A DNA stretch of 64,000 bases from Paenibacillus sp. FJAT-26967 (GCF_001541095.1 NZ_LMXH01000006.1:124001-188000); one strand, 5' to 3'. Shown: positions 45,030 to 55,083, counted from the first letter of the stretch. The notes: a model not told the origin generated them from the sequence alone. Made by a program: numbers and translations.

Positions 45030-47261
45030 TTAGGCGGGATTCGCTTCAAGGTTCCGGGCTTTTGTTTTACGGTGAAGCACAATAAAGTAGGTTAGGGTAA
45101 TTCCGGCGAACAGGACGGCGAAGATACCCAGAATGCCTAAGTTACTCCACATGGAATCGTAATTACCGCTTGAAATAACATCCTTAAGACCTGCAACCGA
45201 ATAGGTCATCGGCAGCCAAGGCGTTACTTTCTGCAGCCAGTTCGGAATCAGTTCCAGCGGGAAAGTACCTGCCGAGCTGGTGAGTTGGAAAATCAGGATC
45301 ACGATGGCCAGGAAACGGCCCGGATTCTGCATCGTTGTCACCAGGAACTGAATCAGCATCATGAAACAGATACTCGTAATAATCGAGAACAGCATAAACA
45401 GCGGAATGCTTTTCACTTCCATATCAAGCAGCCATAGAAGTGCGGCGTCTGCCACGATGGCTTGGATAGTCCCTGCCGTAATCAGTGTCAGTGCTTTACT
45501 CCAGAACCAGCTCCAGCCGCTTCTTGGAGCAATGGCAGGCTCACGTACCGAGTACACAATGGTCAGTACAAGAGCACCTACATACAGGCCCAGCGACAAG
45601 AAGTATGGCGCGAAACCTGTTCCGTAGTTCGGAACTTCGTTGATTTTCTCGGTATCGGCTTTCACCGGTCCTGCGAACATATCATACATCGAATCGGATA
45701 CTTGGAGTCCGGATGTTTTGTCCGTTGCATCGCTCAGCTTAGTGGACAACTCATTCGAACCGTCATTCAGCTCAGTAAGCCCGGATGCGATCTTATCCGC
45801 CCCGTCTTTGAGCTGCTGCGAACCATCGATGAACGGATTAATATTGGTCGTAAGCTGAGTGAGGCCTTTATGCAGTTCAGAAGCACCGCCGGTCAGCTGC
45901 GCTGCCCCGGTTGCGAGTTCTTGGCTTCCAGCTTTGGCTTCGCCGAGCTTGGCTCCGAATTGATCCATCCCGCCAGTCAGCTTCTTGGCGCCCTCAGCTA
46001 CCTGCTGGCCGCCTGCAGACAGCTTCTGTCCGCCAGCTGTGGCTTCCTTCAGCTTGCCGTCAAATGCAGCCAGGCCGGTATTCAGCTGGCCCAGACCTTG
46101 ATTAAGCTGAGCCGCGCCCTGGCCCAACTGCTCCTGGGCTTCCTTGGAGCTGGTCATGCCCGCCGCGAGCTGCTTGCTTCCTGCGAGCAGCTTCTGGAAT
46201 CCGGCATCCTGCGCAAGCTCCTCATTCTGCTGCGCAAGGCCTTCGAGCCCCTTCGCGAGATCGGCTGCGCTCTTCTCCAGCTTCGCCGCGCCTGCTCCGG
46301 ACTCGGCAAGACCGTCCGCGAGCTGCTTGGAGGCCTGCGAAGCCTGCCCGGAGCTGGCGGTCAGCTTGCCGCTGCCGTCTGCCAGCTGGGTGAGGCCGCT
46401 GCTTAAGTTCTGCGCGCCGGTTCCCAGCGATGCGGCGCCCGTGCCCAGATCCGCAGCGCCCGAACCGAGCTGCTTCTGGGCTTCTTGCAGCTGCGCTAAG
46501 CCGCCCGCCAGACTGCTTGCTCCGCTGTTAAGCTTCGCGGCGCCTTCATCCAGCTTCGCACCGCCGGCTTCCAGCTTCACGGCGCCTTCTTTTAAGGTTA
46601 ACGTGCCGTTAACGAGATTGCCGAGGTTTTCTTCGATTTTAATAGCGCCGTCTTTAGCTGTAGAGGTTCCTTCAGCCAGCTTGCCGGCCCCGTCGCTAGC
46701 TTTGCCGATACCATCGGTCAGCTCCTCGACTTGATCGAAGACGGTACGGGCATAGGTTTCCGTAATGTTCTTATTCAGAGATTCCTTCATTTTCTCTACA
46801 GCTGTCCCCCCGATTTGGGAAGCCAGGAAGTTGAAGCTCTCATTCGGCAGATAGGTGAACCGCGCCGCAGTCGGATTGTCAGAGGTTAAAGTTGTCGTCT
46901 TCTCCGAGAAATCCTCCGGTATTTCAATCGTCATGTAATATTTCTTGTCCGCCATTCCGGCAGCCGCTACATCCTTGGATACGAATTCCCAGCGGAACTG
47001 CGGGTCTTCCTTAAGCTTTTGAACAAATTCATCGCCGATATGCAGCGTCTTTCCATTAAACTCCGTGCCTTTATCCGCATTGACAATCGCTACCGGTAAC
47101 TCGGCCATCTTGGCGTAAGGGTCCCAGAAAGCCACCAGAAACATGGCGGTGTACAATACGGGAACCATCAATACCGCAATAACGGGGATCAGCACCTTGC
47201 GGTTGCGCACAATCGAAGCCAATTCACTCCCGAATTGTCTTTGTCTAGTACCCTTCTTCAT
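45030..47261 (-). CDS. YhgE/Pip-family membrane protein (ABC-2 type fold), 743 aa
   Basis: N-terminal helix (VLIPVIAVLMVPVLYTAMFL) and the Pip signature LPVAIVNADKGTEFNGK. Residues 190-520 are a long extracellular coiled-coil built from short repeats of the GAxxLxxGxxxL type (for example GTGAASLGTGAQNLSSGLTQL). Five membrane helices end the protein. This layout is that of YhgE and phage infection protein Pip of lactococci. Start at ATG 47261, eight bases after AGGAG; GTG 47270 is less likely. Immediately preceded by an operator and by its TetR regulator, so it is inducible, perhaps by a membrane-active compound. Confidence 0.92.
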   Translation of the reverse strand: MKKGTRQRQFGSELASIVRNRKVLIPVIAVLMVPVLYTAMFLVAFWDPYAKMAELPVAIVNADKGTEFNGKTLHIGDEFVQKLKEDPQFRWEFVSKDVAAAGMADKKYYMTIEIPEDFSEKTTTLTSDNPTAARFTYLPNESFNFLASQIGGTAVEKMKESLNKNITETYARTVFDQVEELTDGIGKASDGAGKLAEGTSTAKDGAIKIEENLGNLVNGTLTLKEGAVKLEAGGAKLDEGAAKLNSGASSLAGGLAQLQEAQKQLGSGAADLGTGAASLGTGAQNLSSGLTQLADGSGKLTASSGQASQASKQLADGLAESGAGAAKLEKSAADLAKGLEGLAQQNEELAQDAGFQKLLAGSKQLAAGMTSSKEAQEQLGQGAAQLNQGLGQLNTGLAAFDGKLKEATAGGQKLSAGGQQVAEGAKKLTGGMDQFGAKLGEAKAGSQELATGAAQLTGGASELHKGLTQLTTNINPFIDGSQQLKDGADKIASGLTELNDGSNELSTKLSDATDKTSGLQVSDSMYDMFAGPVKADTEKINEVPNYGTGFAPYFLSLGLYVGALVLTIVYSVREPAIAPRSGWSWFWSKALTLITAGTIQAIVADAALLWLLDMEVKSIPLFMLFSIITSICFMMLIQFLVTTMQNPGRFLAIVILIFQLTSSAGTFPLELIPNWLQKVTPWLPMTYSVAGLKDVISSGNYDSMWSNLGILGIFAVLFAGITLTYFIVLHRKTKARNLEANPA

Positions 47262-47287
47262 CTTTCCCACTCCTATAATTTACTAAT

Positions 47288-47310
47288 TGACTGTTTTCGT
47301 CAAACGGTCA
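47288..47310. promoter_or_regulatory. TetR operator candidate ahead of the YhgE/Pip gene
   Basis: 23-bp inverted repeat TGACTGTTT-N5-AAACGGTCA, 27 bases before the start codon. Length and ends (TGACT...GGTCA) match the site at 47931-47953. Confidence 0.65.
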
Positions 47311-47337
47311 TTTTCTTGCGTAAAAAAAGGCCAGCGC

Positions 47338-47910
47338 TTATGGAGCCAACCCTTCTTGTAAATAAAACCGGAGCAATTCAGCCACTTGCTTTTTATCCAG
47401 CCGTTCATGCGTATTTCTCCAGTCCGAGGTCAATGCTATAAACAGCTTCAGCATCACGTACGCTGTAATTTCGGGATTGCAGGGCTTGATTTCGCCTTTA
47501 TCAACCGCATACTGAACCTGCTGCTGAATGTAACCGACAATCGCCTTCTCTATCTGCTGAATCCCTTCATGCGCCATTTGCGTACTGATCTCTTTGACCT
47601 CTTGGGAAAGCTTGATAGCCAGTTCGTGCTCTTCCTGAAAATCCAATATTCGATCCAGCACTCTGCCCAAATTCTCAAAAAAGCGCAGCTTCGGATCCAA
47701 AGCCTCTTCGGCCACATGCTTCAGCTCCTGAATGAGCCGGTTCATGATTTCCTGGAACAATTCTTCCTTGTTGATAAAATAAGTATAAATGGTTCCTTTG
47801 CCTACATTGGCGATTTTGGCAATCTGATCCATTGTAGTCGCTTTGTACCCGAATAGAGCAAAAGATTTTGACGCCGCTTCTATAATAAGTTCACGACGGT
47901 CAACTGCCAT
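47338..47910 (-). CDS. TetR-family transcriptional regulator, 190 aa
   Basis: The N-terminal HTH is clear: LIIEAASKSFALFGYKATTM, DQIAKIANVGKGTIYTYFIN, KEELFQEIM. The C-terminal ligand domain is all-helical. Start at ATG 47910 behind GGGGTGATGAA. It precedes the YhgE/Pip gene in the same direction, with one operator between them and one upstream of itself, so it most likely represses both. Confidence 0.92.
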   Translation of the reverse strand: MAVDRRELIIEAASKSFALFGYKATTMDQIAKIANVGKGTIYTYFINKEELFQEIMNRLIQELKHVAEEALDPKLRFFENLGRVLDRILDFQEEHELAIKLSQEVKEISTQMAHEGIQQIEKAIVGYIQQQVQYAVDKGEIKPCNPEITAYVMLKLFIALTSDWRNTHERLDKKQVAELLRFYLQEGLAP

Positions 47911-47930
47911 TTCATCACCCCAATACGATA

Positions 47931-47953
47931 TGACTAAAATGTTCATTTGGTCA
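47931..47953. promoter_or_regulatory. TetR operator candidate upstream of its own gene
   Basis: 23-bp element with ends TGACT and GGTCA, same length as that before the YhgE/Pip gene; both continue GGTCATTTTCT at the right edge. Confidence 0.6.
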
Positions 47954-48173
47954 TTTTCTAAGCTGAAGTTATTCTATCATGCTCATTTCTTTTTTGCAAG
48001 ACTCGAATGCAATGACATTTCATACAGAAAACGAAACTGGATCGCATTTATAAATTAAGCTCGCTCGATCGGGCTTGAATCTTCTGCGGCTATTGTTATG
48101 AGGACAGCGATTAGCAAGCCGGTTATTAAGTTTAACATCCCCGGAAACCCTCCTGATGATCATCCGATTAACC

Positions 48174-48207
48174 AAAAAAGCCGACTAATCACTCTGGATT
48201 AGCGGCT
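48174..48207 (-). terminator. Terminator of the lacI-type gene
   Basis: Stem AGCCG(A)CTAATC/GATTAGCGGCT with an A-run on the left (T-run in the RNA). Confidence 0.75.
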
Positions 48208-48242
48208 CCTTCTCTTCCTTTGCTTGCCCCGCACAATCATCC

Positions 48243-49217
48243 TCACGGCCTTTCTCTAAGCTGAATAGACTCTCCAGGGACCAGCGTGACATAGATTCGT
48301 TCATTCTCTACGGCTTCGCCGGAGATAATCTTCAGCAGCTGTTCGGCAGCCAGGGCCCCCCACTTGTGCTTGGAGTAATCAATCGTAGCCAGGCGCGGGG
48401 TCATGTAAGCGGACAATTCAATATTATCAAAGCCGATGATGTGGATATGCTCTCCGATCCGGTACTCTGACTGCATGACCGTATTATACACGCCGATAGC
48501 CATCTCATCGTTAAGGCACAATACAGCTGACGGCTCCTTGTATTCCTGCAAGATGCGTTCTGCCGCTTTCTCGCCGGAAGATTTACTGAAGTTGCCCTCG
48601 ATTTCCGTATATTCGGCATCCGGGACCCGGTCCATTACCTGCTTGACGGCCTGCAGACGCTTGTTGGCGTCATAGGAAGCTTGCGGCCCCGTTACGACAT
48701 ACAGTTTGCGATAGCCAAGATCCAGCGCATGTTCGGCCGCCAGTGTCGCTCCCGCTTTGTTATCCAGCAGCACCTGATTAATATTCGGGTGAACCAGTTC
48801 CCGGTCCAGGACGACAATCTTATGCCCCCGGTCCGCATGCTGCAGCAGTTCCTTATCGGAGAAGGCCGCGTCCAGCACGATAGCGCCGTCAATCATCCTC
48901 TCCGGAAGGAAACGATGAGACTGCTCTCCACTGCACACGATAAGCTCATAGCCTTCACGGTCCAGCCCTTCTTTAATACCCTGCAGCAGCAGACCATAGA
49001 ACGGGCCGCTAAAATCCGTCAGAAAAACACCGACAATTTTCGTCTCCCTTTTCTTAAGGGTCCGCGCCGCTGCATTGGGCGTATAGTCCAGTTCTTTGGC
49101 GATCGCCAGAATACGGGCACATGTTTCATCCGTTACCTTGGAGCTGCCGTTCAGCGCGTAAGATACCGTCGATATAGAAACACCCGCTTTTTTTGCGATA
49201 TCTTTAATGCTGACCAC
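48243..49217 (-). CDS. LacI-family transcriptional repressor, 324 aa
   Basis: GTG start at 49217 behind AGGAGAGAG. N-terminal HTH ISIKDIAKKAGVS-type (SIKDIAKKAGVSISTVSYAL) with hinge TPNAAARTLKKRET, then a periplasmic-binding-like sugar domain (VGVFLTDFSGPFYGLLLQGI, IIGFDNIELSAYMTP). It lies downstream of the phosphorylase gene behind a terminator, so it has its own promoter. It likely binds the palindromes with core GAAACGTTTC in the divergent control region at 55027-55190. Confidence 0.93.
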   Translation of the reverse strand: MVSIKDIAKKAGVSISTVSYALNGSSKVTDETCARILAIAKELDYTPNAAARTLKKRETKIVGVFLTDFSGPFYGLLLQGIKEGLDREGYELIVCSGEQSHRFLPERMIDGAIVLDAAFSDKELLQHADRGHKIVVLDRELVHPNINQVLLDNKAGATLAAEHALDLGYRKLYVVTGPQASYDANKRLQAVKQVMDRVPDAEYTEIEGNFSKSSGEKAAERILQEYKEPSAVLCLNDEMAIGVYNTVMQSEYRIGEHIHIIGFDNIELSAYMTPRLATIDYSKHKWGALAAEQLLKIISGEAVENERIYVTLVPGESIQLRERP

Positions 49218-49313
49218 AATACTCTCTCCTCACGTTTCATTTATATATAGGTTAATCATACCATTATTTTGCATGCTTACTATCCCCTAATGAATCCGGT
49301 TGTAAAAGCAAAA

Positions 49314-49334
49314 GGACGGTCCAGCAGGACCGCC
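49314..49334 (-). terminator. Terminator between the GH94 and lacI genes
   Basis: Minus-strand stem CGGTCC/GGACCG with a four-base loop, then TTTTGCTTTT. It separates the lacI gene from the operon. Confidence 0.7.
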
Positions 49335-49342
49335 GTTTCGGC

Positions 49343-52300
49343 TCAGTTAACTAGTTCAATAACGTTTTGGCTATTGCCCGAAAGGTGCTTTAGCAGCTCC
49401 TCACGCTTGATCCGCAGACCTCCCGTACGGTAACGGTTGGCCACTTCCTCCGTAATCAGATCGTGTCCGTTCACACTTACACGCCGGACCGGTTTACCCG
49501 CAGAATGATACAGGAAGGTGACAGGGATATCCATAACCCGGAAATCAAACCGCAGACCGTCAAGTTCCGCCGGAAGCACCGGATCTACAACAAGGTCCCC
49601 TCCCTGGGTCCGTATCCCCAGGCAGCTCGATATAAGCTGGTTCATGTAAATTCCCGGACCGCTGGAATAAATTCTCCAGCCGCCTTTAACGGCAACGCTG
49701 CCATCCCGAAGCTCACCGAACCGTTCCTGGGCTTCATAACGGGTGTTGAACTTGCCGTCCGAGCTGCTGAAGTAAGCGTTACTCTGACGGAGCTCGGCAC
49801 TTGGCACAACATCCTGGATTCGGACAGGGTTGATCACCTGCAGGCCGCGCCAGACTTCATCGGCCTTGCCCAGCTTGGCCATCGCTTCTACAAAGCGGAT
49901 ATGGGCATGGACATACTGCAGGCCGACCTCCCGGCCCAAATTAGCTGCCTGCTCCGCCCGCTTGAAGTGGCGGCTGACGCCACCGTCGTAATGAGCAGGC
50001 CGGTTCATCAGGCGGACGCCGTCAGGGTAGTACATCTCTTCCTTGATGAGGCGGTAGTGCGCTTCAGCCTGCTCTGGCGTAAACAGCTCACTGATCATAC
50101 TGCGCGTCATCGGCAGCAGCCGGTAAGAGATGCCCGTCTTCGTATCCGACGGATGCAGCATAAATTCGGTCTCGCCGGGTTTCTCCATATAGACGAAACC
50201 GGGAATAACATCCGTATTCAGCACGTAAAGGGAGAAGTCCCGCTTAATACCGGCTGCCATCTCCCCCAGCTCTGCCGATAAATCCGGGTCCGCGTCTGAC
50301 AGTACGGCAGACAGCTGACGGACTGCCTGGTAGGTCAGTGCCACAGTCCAAGAGCTGACCATGTACTTCTTGAGCTGGGCATTAGCCGGCTGAAGCGTGT
50401 CGTCCCAGTCTCCATCCCCGTATGAGGACAGGTGCGTATCATGCAGGAAGTTACGCCGGATATACTGGACTTCTTTGCGGACGTGGTCCTTCAAAGAAGC
50501 CTGCTCCTCTGTGAAACCAAACGTATGCCGCTTCGTGTAAGGAAGCTTTTCCTGGAGAAAAGCCACATCCCCGGTGGCGGCCAAATAATCGCCGAGAATT
50601 TTCAGCGGCCACACGATGACATCCCCATGGCTCTCCTCCTGCTGGATATGGGCATACCGGTCAAACATGAACCACTGCGGCCAGTTGCCCTCATCTTCAT
50701 ACTGATGGGCATATACGGTACGCAGAATGTCACGAATTTCATCAAACTTGCCGGTGGCGGCAAAATACTCCGTCGGCCCCTGGCACACGTCCCGTGTTCC
50801 CCATGCGGCTCCGCCATACTGTTCCAATCCGTGCGGAACCGAGTAGTGGACGAGCATATTATGGGTGTACCACCAGGCCAGCGCATTCATCTTGTCCAGT
50901 GCCTCATCCGTGCCGGCACCGGAGCGCGACAAGCGGAAGCCGTTCATGACGGATTCCAGGAAATCCCGGTAGCGGGCAGCTTCCTGAGCGGCATCTGCCC
51001 CAGTGAAGGCAGCTTCTTCCCCGCGAAGCAGCCCTTGCACTGTCAAGCTCCACGAAGCACTCGCGCCAATCTCCAGCACGACCAGCGAAGCCGAACCCGG
51101 TGCGGCATTAGGTGCCAAGCGGCTCTCATCCCACACAGCGAGACTCGCGCCCTCCACGCGCATGCGGTAGCGCAGGTCCGGCCATACGGTAGCACTGTCT
51201 GAAGCGTTATCAGCAGTGAACGCAATGGTTTGTCCGTCCGCTTCAAGCTCCAGGCAGAACGGAACCTCGTACTCATTGTTGTTCATAACCGCTTGGTTGG
51301 TCACGAGATACCGGTACGCCTTTCCTTGCTCCGAGATGATCTGCAAGTGAACTTCAGCCGCGTCCGCAGCGGTGAAGTTGGTGATGATGAGCATATCCCC
51401 GGGCATTTTATAATACCAGCGCGTGTAGTTGAATCCGATTTCGAACAGAGAGGGCAAAGTGAGCAGCCGGAATTCTCCCCCACTCTCTATATAAATGCGT
51501 TGTCCCGCCGTCTTGGGAACGTTCAGGGCATTACGCGCATGGGACAGCATTTTGTTGAATGACGTATTCCCTACGGTGAGCTGGGAGTTAAACACCCCGT
51601 ACATATAGGAAGTAGATGTGATAACGGACTCATTCAACCGGGCGTTATCGCCGCTCATCAGGATGTGCCCGTGCGGACGCTCAACCTGAAGTTCTTTTGC
51701 TTGTAACACCACGTGCTCATACGTTCCCGTAAAAAAGGAGAGCAGCTCGTCTTCTTGACGTTCCTCCAGACGGCGCTCCGGGAAATAATGCTGAATCTCT
51801 GCCGGAGTGAAGCTTTCTCCCGTCAGCGGTTTGCCGATATCGGAAGAGAGAAGGACAGGCTCGGCTGCAGTGAAGCCAGCAGCGGCCCCACTCTCGGATC
51901 GTGCTGCAATCCCATTGGTTCCGGAAGCTGCATCTGCATACATACGCTGCGCTAATTCCCATGCTTCCGCTACTTCCTCTTCATATTCAAGAGACGTAAC
52001 GGCTTCCGGATGGCTTGACTTGAAGAGACCGTAGAAGACGAACCGGGCCGCTTCGCCCTCGCTGCCTATACGGACCCGTTCCGACTGAAGTGCTGTATAC
52101 GCAAACTCATACTGGTAAATTTCATTGGCAAGTTCATTGCGGGATAGCGCTTCCGGCTTATCCGTTGCCTTGTAAGAAAGCCCGTAGAACTGGAACCCGT
52201 CCGTAGAGAAGCCGGCTGCTTTCGTTAAGGAACCCTGCTGTATATAAGGAAACAATGTTCCTTGAGGCTGATTTTGACGCGAGCAGACGACGCGCCCTAA

Positions 52301-52765
52301 TGAGCTGTCGTCAAATACCGTATGATCGATATATTGAGACAGATAAGCTTCATTACTGCGGACGGCCCCCCGGTCGGCAAGACCCAAGTCCTGACCGTAT
52401 ACCAAATCGATCTCAGCATCCGTAGTTCCGCTGACCTGAACGTCCCAGAACCAGATATCCCCGGGCGTCAAAGTGAACGTCACCCGGTAGGACATCCCCT
52501 CGGCCGTTCCTTCCCAGACCACCTGGGAAGCGCTGTACTGGAAGCGGCTGTCCGAATGAACGCCCAGCAAAGGAATCGCTTCGATTCCTTCCTCCCGGTG
52601 CAGACGCAGGTACAAATTATTCAGCGATCCGTCAATCGGATTAGCCAGCCATTGATTGATCAGGAAAGGCCCCGAAGTAATTTCCCGGATATCTCCGCTG
52701 TTTAGAAAAGCAAACCGCAGGCTCCCCGCCTGGATATCGAACGATGTGCTCGTGAATGTGGTCAT
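49343..52765 (-). CDS. GH94 glycoside phosphorylase, probably 1,2-beta-oligoglucan phosphorylase, 1140 aa
   Basis: GH94 catalytic region has WGTRDVCQGPTEY, GNWPQWFMFD, SHGDVIVWPLK and SYGDGDWDDTLQP, where DWDD holds the acid Asp. About 400 residues of beta-sandwich precede it. At 1140 residues it is longer than cellobiose phosphorylases (about 800) and close to 1,2-beta-oligoglucan phosphorylase of Listeria innocua (Lin1839), whose gene also neighbours a GH3 beta-glucosidase and an ABC binding protein. It would split sophorooligosaccharides with phosphate into glucose 1-phosphate inside the cell. No signal peptide. The ribosome site (GAGTGAG) is weak. Cellodextrin phosphorolysis is the main alternative. 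Confidence 0.85.
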   Translation of the reverse strand: MTTFTSTSFDIQAGSLRFAFLNSGDIREITSGPFLINQWLANPIDGSLNNLYLRLHREEGIEAIPLLGVHSDSRFQYSASQVVWEGTAEGMSYRVTFTLTPGDIWFWDVQVSGTTDAEIDLVYGQDLGLADRGAVRSNEAYLSQYIDHTVFDDSSLGRVVCSRQNQPQGTLFPYIQQGSLTKAAGFSTDGFQFYGLSYKATDKPEALSRNELANEIYQYEFAYTALQSERVRIGSEGEAARFVFYGLFKSSHPEAVTSLEYEEEVAEAWELAQRMYADAASGTNGIAARSESGAAAGFTAAEPVLLSSDIGKPLTGESFTPAEIQHYFPERRLEERQEDELLSFFTGTYEHVVLQAKELQVERPHGHILMSGDNARLNESVITSTSYMYGVFNSQLTVGNTSFNKMLSHARNALNVPKTAGQRIYIESGGEFRLLTLPSLFEIGFNYTRWYYKMPGDMLIITNFTAADAAEVHLQIISEQGKAYRYLVTNQAVMNNNEYEVPFCLELEADGQTIAFTADNASDSATVWPDLRYRMRVEGASLAVWDESRLAPNAAPGSASLVVLEIGASASWSLTVQGLLRGEEAAFTGADAAQEAARYRDFLESVMNGFRLSRSGAGTDEALDKMNALAWWYTHNMLVHYSVPHGLEQYGGAAWGTRDVCQGPTEYFAATGKFDEIRDILRTVYAHQYEDEGNWPQWFMFDRYAHIQQEESHGDVIVWPLKILGDYLAATGDVAFLQEKLPYTKRHTFGFTEEQASLKDHVRKEVQYIRRNFLHDTHLSSYGDGDWDDTLQPANAQLKKYMVSSWTVALTYQAVRQLSAVLSDADPDLSAELGEMAAGIKRDFSLYVLNTDVIPGFVYMEKPGETEFMLHPSDTKTGISYRLLPMTRSMISELFTPEQAEAHYRLIKEEMYYPDGVRLMNRPAHYDGGVSRHFKRAEQAANLGREVGLQYVHAHIRFVEAMAKLGKADEVWRGLQVINPVRIQDVVPSAELRQSNAYFSSSDGKFNTRYEAQERFGELRDGSVAVKGGWRIYSSGPGIYMNQLISSCLGIRTQGGDLVVDPVLPAELDGLRFDFRVMDIPVTFLYHSAGKPVRRVSVNGHDLITEEVANRYRTGGLRIKREELLKHLSGNSQNVIELVN

Positions 52766-52787
52766 GGTGTTGGCTCACTCGCTTTCT

Positions 52788-54956
52788 TTACTTGGTTAAC
52801 CGGAACCGGAGCTCTGCGGTATCCCGGCTGTTCGGTCCGACAAAAACGGCGAATTCTCCAGCGTCGCTCGTGTGGCTCAGGTCCGCATGATAGTAGCGGA
52901 GCTGCTCTTCAGATAAGGTAAACGTAACCTTTACGCTTTCTCCGGGTTCCAGCAAAATTTTCTTATAGGCTTTCAGCTCTTTAACGGGCCGCACGACCTC
53001 GCCTGCGAAATCCCGCACATAGAGCTGAACCACTTCTTCACCCGGCACAGCTCCTGTGTTCGTAACCCGGACGGAGACCGCAAGCGGCTGTCCGGCTGTC
53101 ATCGTATTCCCTTCTATACCGGCATCTTCATACGCAAAGGCCGTATAGCTCAGACCGAAGCCGAATGGCAGCAGCGGTTCGTTCGGGATATCCAGATATT
53201 TCGATACATAATGTACCTGTGCATCAGGCGCATCTTGGGGACGGCCTGTATTGAAATGATTGTAGTATACCGGAACCTGACCGACGCTGTACGGGAACGA
53301 CATCGTCAGCCGTCCCGACGGATTCTCGGCGCCATAGAGCAGATCGGCAATCGCCGCGCCGCCCTCTGTTCCGGGGAACCAGGCTTCGAGTACGGCATCT
53401 GCTTCGTCGATGATGCCATGCAGGTCGAGCGGACGGCCGTTGAACAGCACGGCTGTCATCGGCTTGCCCAGCGCCTTCAGCGCGGCGACCAGCTCAAGCT
53501 GCGGAGCGGGCGGCCGGATGTCTGCACGGCTGCAAGCCTCGCCGCTCATTCCGGAGTGCTCCCCGAGCGCCAGTACGATGACGTCCGCGCTGCGGGCAGC
53601 CTCAAGCGCCTGCGTGATCTGCTCTGGTGTGCCGCTCTCGACGCCGCAGCCTTCCGCAACTGTAATCCGGGCCGGGTCTGTATAGGCGGCGAGACCCTGG
53701 TAAAGCGGCACCGCTTCTTCTGCGGAGCCCATCCAGGACCACGGCCCGAGAATGTCCCCGCTCTTCGCGAACGGGCCAATCAGCGCGATCCGGCTTTCCG
53801 GTCTAAGCGGCAGGACGCCGCCCTCGTTCTTGAGCAGGACGCACGACTTCCGTGCCAGCTCACGGGCTGCTTCGCGGTGATCCCCGCTCAGCACAATCTC
53901 CCTCTCCCGATCCGGGTCAGCACCCCTCAGCGGGCTCTCGAACAGGCCCAGCTTCTGCTTCAGGCGCAGAATCCGGAGAACCGCTTCGTCGATCAGCGCC
54001 TCTTCGATCACGCCTTGCTCAACCATCGCGCGCAGATGGCCGATGTAACACGTCGTCATCATCTCGATATCAACGCCCGCAGCAAGTGCCTTCCGGCCTG
54101 CTTCGGCCTCATCGGCGGCAGTGCCATGCGCAATGAGTTCCTTGACCGCGCCCCAATCCGAGATGAGTACACCGTCAAAGCCCCATTCCGTGCGAAGCAG
54201 ATCCCGCATCAGTCTGGTATTGCCGCTGGCCGGTATCCCGTCTACGGTATTGAAAGCTGTCATGACCATTTCACAGCCTTCATCTAACGCCGCTTTGTAG
54301 GCGGGCAGGTAGAATTCCCGGAGCTGACGTTCCGACATGTCCACCGTATTGTAATCGCGTCCGCCCTCCGCTGCTCCATAGGCTGCGAAATGCTTGACGC
54401 AGGCGGCTACCCGGTCCGAATCCGCGCTTAAATCCTCGCCCTGGAATCCGCGCACAAATGCCCGGGCAAATTCGCTGTTCAGATAAGGGTCTTCACCCGT
54501 GGATTCCATTACCCTCCCCCAGCGGGGGTCACGAACCAGATCCACCATGGGTGCAAAGGTGACATGGACACCGGACACGGCAGCCTCTTTGGCTGCGATT
54601 TCCGCGCTCTTGCGGGCAAGCTCCATATCCCAAGAGCAGCCGATTGCAAGCGGAACGGGGAAAATCGTCTTATAGCCATGGACGATATCCGCCATAAACA
54701 GAAGCGGAATACCGTGCGGATTTTTGCGAAGATGCGCGTTCTGGATGGCAATGACCTCGTCGGCACCCGTAACCCCGAGAACCGATCCCGTATGGGTCAG
54801 CACTTCATCCGTAATGCCCATGGCAGCCATAGGCCCGGTAATTTGCCCCTGGCTTGATGCCCCTTCAAAGAACGGTCCCGCCAACTGCTGAAGCTGCGCG
54901 ATTTTCTGATCCAGTGTAAGCTTCTCCAAAATGGATAACAGCTGTTTCTCAGACAT
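52788..54956 (-). CDS. GH3 beta-glucosidase, 722 aa
   Basis: Two-domain GH3 enzyme: barrel with KHFAAYG, PRWGRVMESTGEDPY, and nucleophile Asp267 in GVLISDWGA; the alpha/beta sandwich with VIVLALGEHSGMSGEA carries the acid/base Glu. A FnIII-like C-terminal domain closes it (VTNTGAVPGEEVVQLYVRDF). No signal peptide, so it acts on imported oligosaccharides. It precedes the GH94 gene by 22 bases in one operon; in Listeria the matching gene product (Lin1840) hydrolyses sophorose. Start at ATG 54956 behind AAGGGGG. Confidence 0.93.
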   Translation of the reverse strand: MSEKQLLSILEKLTLDQKIAQLQQLAGPFFEGASSQGQITGPMAAMGITDEVLTHTGSVLGVTGADEVIAIQNAHLRKNPHGIPLLFMADIVHGYKTIFPVPLAIGCSWDMELARKSAEIAAKEAAVSGVHVTFAPMVDLVRDPRWGRVMESTGEDPYLNSEFARAFVRGFQGEDLSADSDRVAACVKHFAAYGAAEGGRDYNTVDMSERQLREFYLPAYKAALDEGCEMVMTAFNTVDGIPASGNTRLMRDLLRTEWGFDGVLISDWGAVKELIAHGTAADEAEAGRKALAAGVDIEMMTTCYIGHLRAMVEQGVIEEALIDEAVLRILRLKQKLGLFESPLRGADPDREREIVLSGDHREAARELARKSCVLLKNEGGVLPLRPESRIALIGPFAKSGDILGPWSWMGSAEEAVPLYQGLAAYTDPARITVAEGCGVESGTPEQITQALEAARSADVIVLALGEHSGMSGEACSRADIRPPAPQLELVAALKALGKPMTAVLFNGRPLDLHGIIDEADAVLEAWFPGTEGGAAIADLLYGAENPSGRLTMSFPYSVGQVPVYYNHFNTGRPQDAPDAQVHYVSKYLDIPNEPLLPFGFGLSYTAFAYEDAGIEGNTMTAGQPLAVSVRVTNTGAVPGEEVVQLYVRDFAGEVVRPVKELKAYKKILLEPGESVKVTFTLSEEQLRYYHADLSHTSDAGEFAVFVGPNSRDTAELRFRLTK

Positions 54957-55026
54957 TGTAGTGCCCCCTTATGATGTGAGATTGGATTGGTTGATATATA
55001 CGTTCATAGTTTTAAAAAGGATTAGT

Positions 55027-55036
55027 GAAACGTTTC
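55027..55036. promoter_or_regulatory. LacI-type operator on the GH3-GH94 promoter
   Basis: GAAACGTTTC, extended to TGAAACGTTTCGAT, lying just downstream of the expected leftward transcription start. Confidence 0.7.
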
Positions 55037-55053
55037 GATTTGTGATAATCCGA

Positions 55054-55083
55054 ATTATAAACCTCTTCTTTCAGAGATGTCAA
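55054..55083 (-). promoter_or_regulatory. Sigma-A promoter of the GH3-GH94 operon
   Basis: Minus-strand TTGACA (55083-55078), 18 bases, TATAAT (55059-55054). Confidence 0.85.

Noticed and set aside
45462-46406. 314-codon plus-strand frame opposite the YhgE/Pip gene
   Set aside because: A by-product of the repetitive coiled-coil coding sequence on the other strand.
53211-54287. 358-codon plus-strand frame opposite the GH3 gene
   Set aside because: Antisense to a clear GH3 coding region; Arg/Cys/Ala-rich composition typical of shadow frames.
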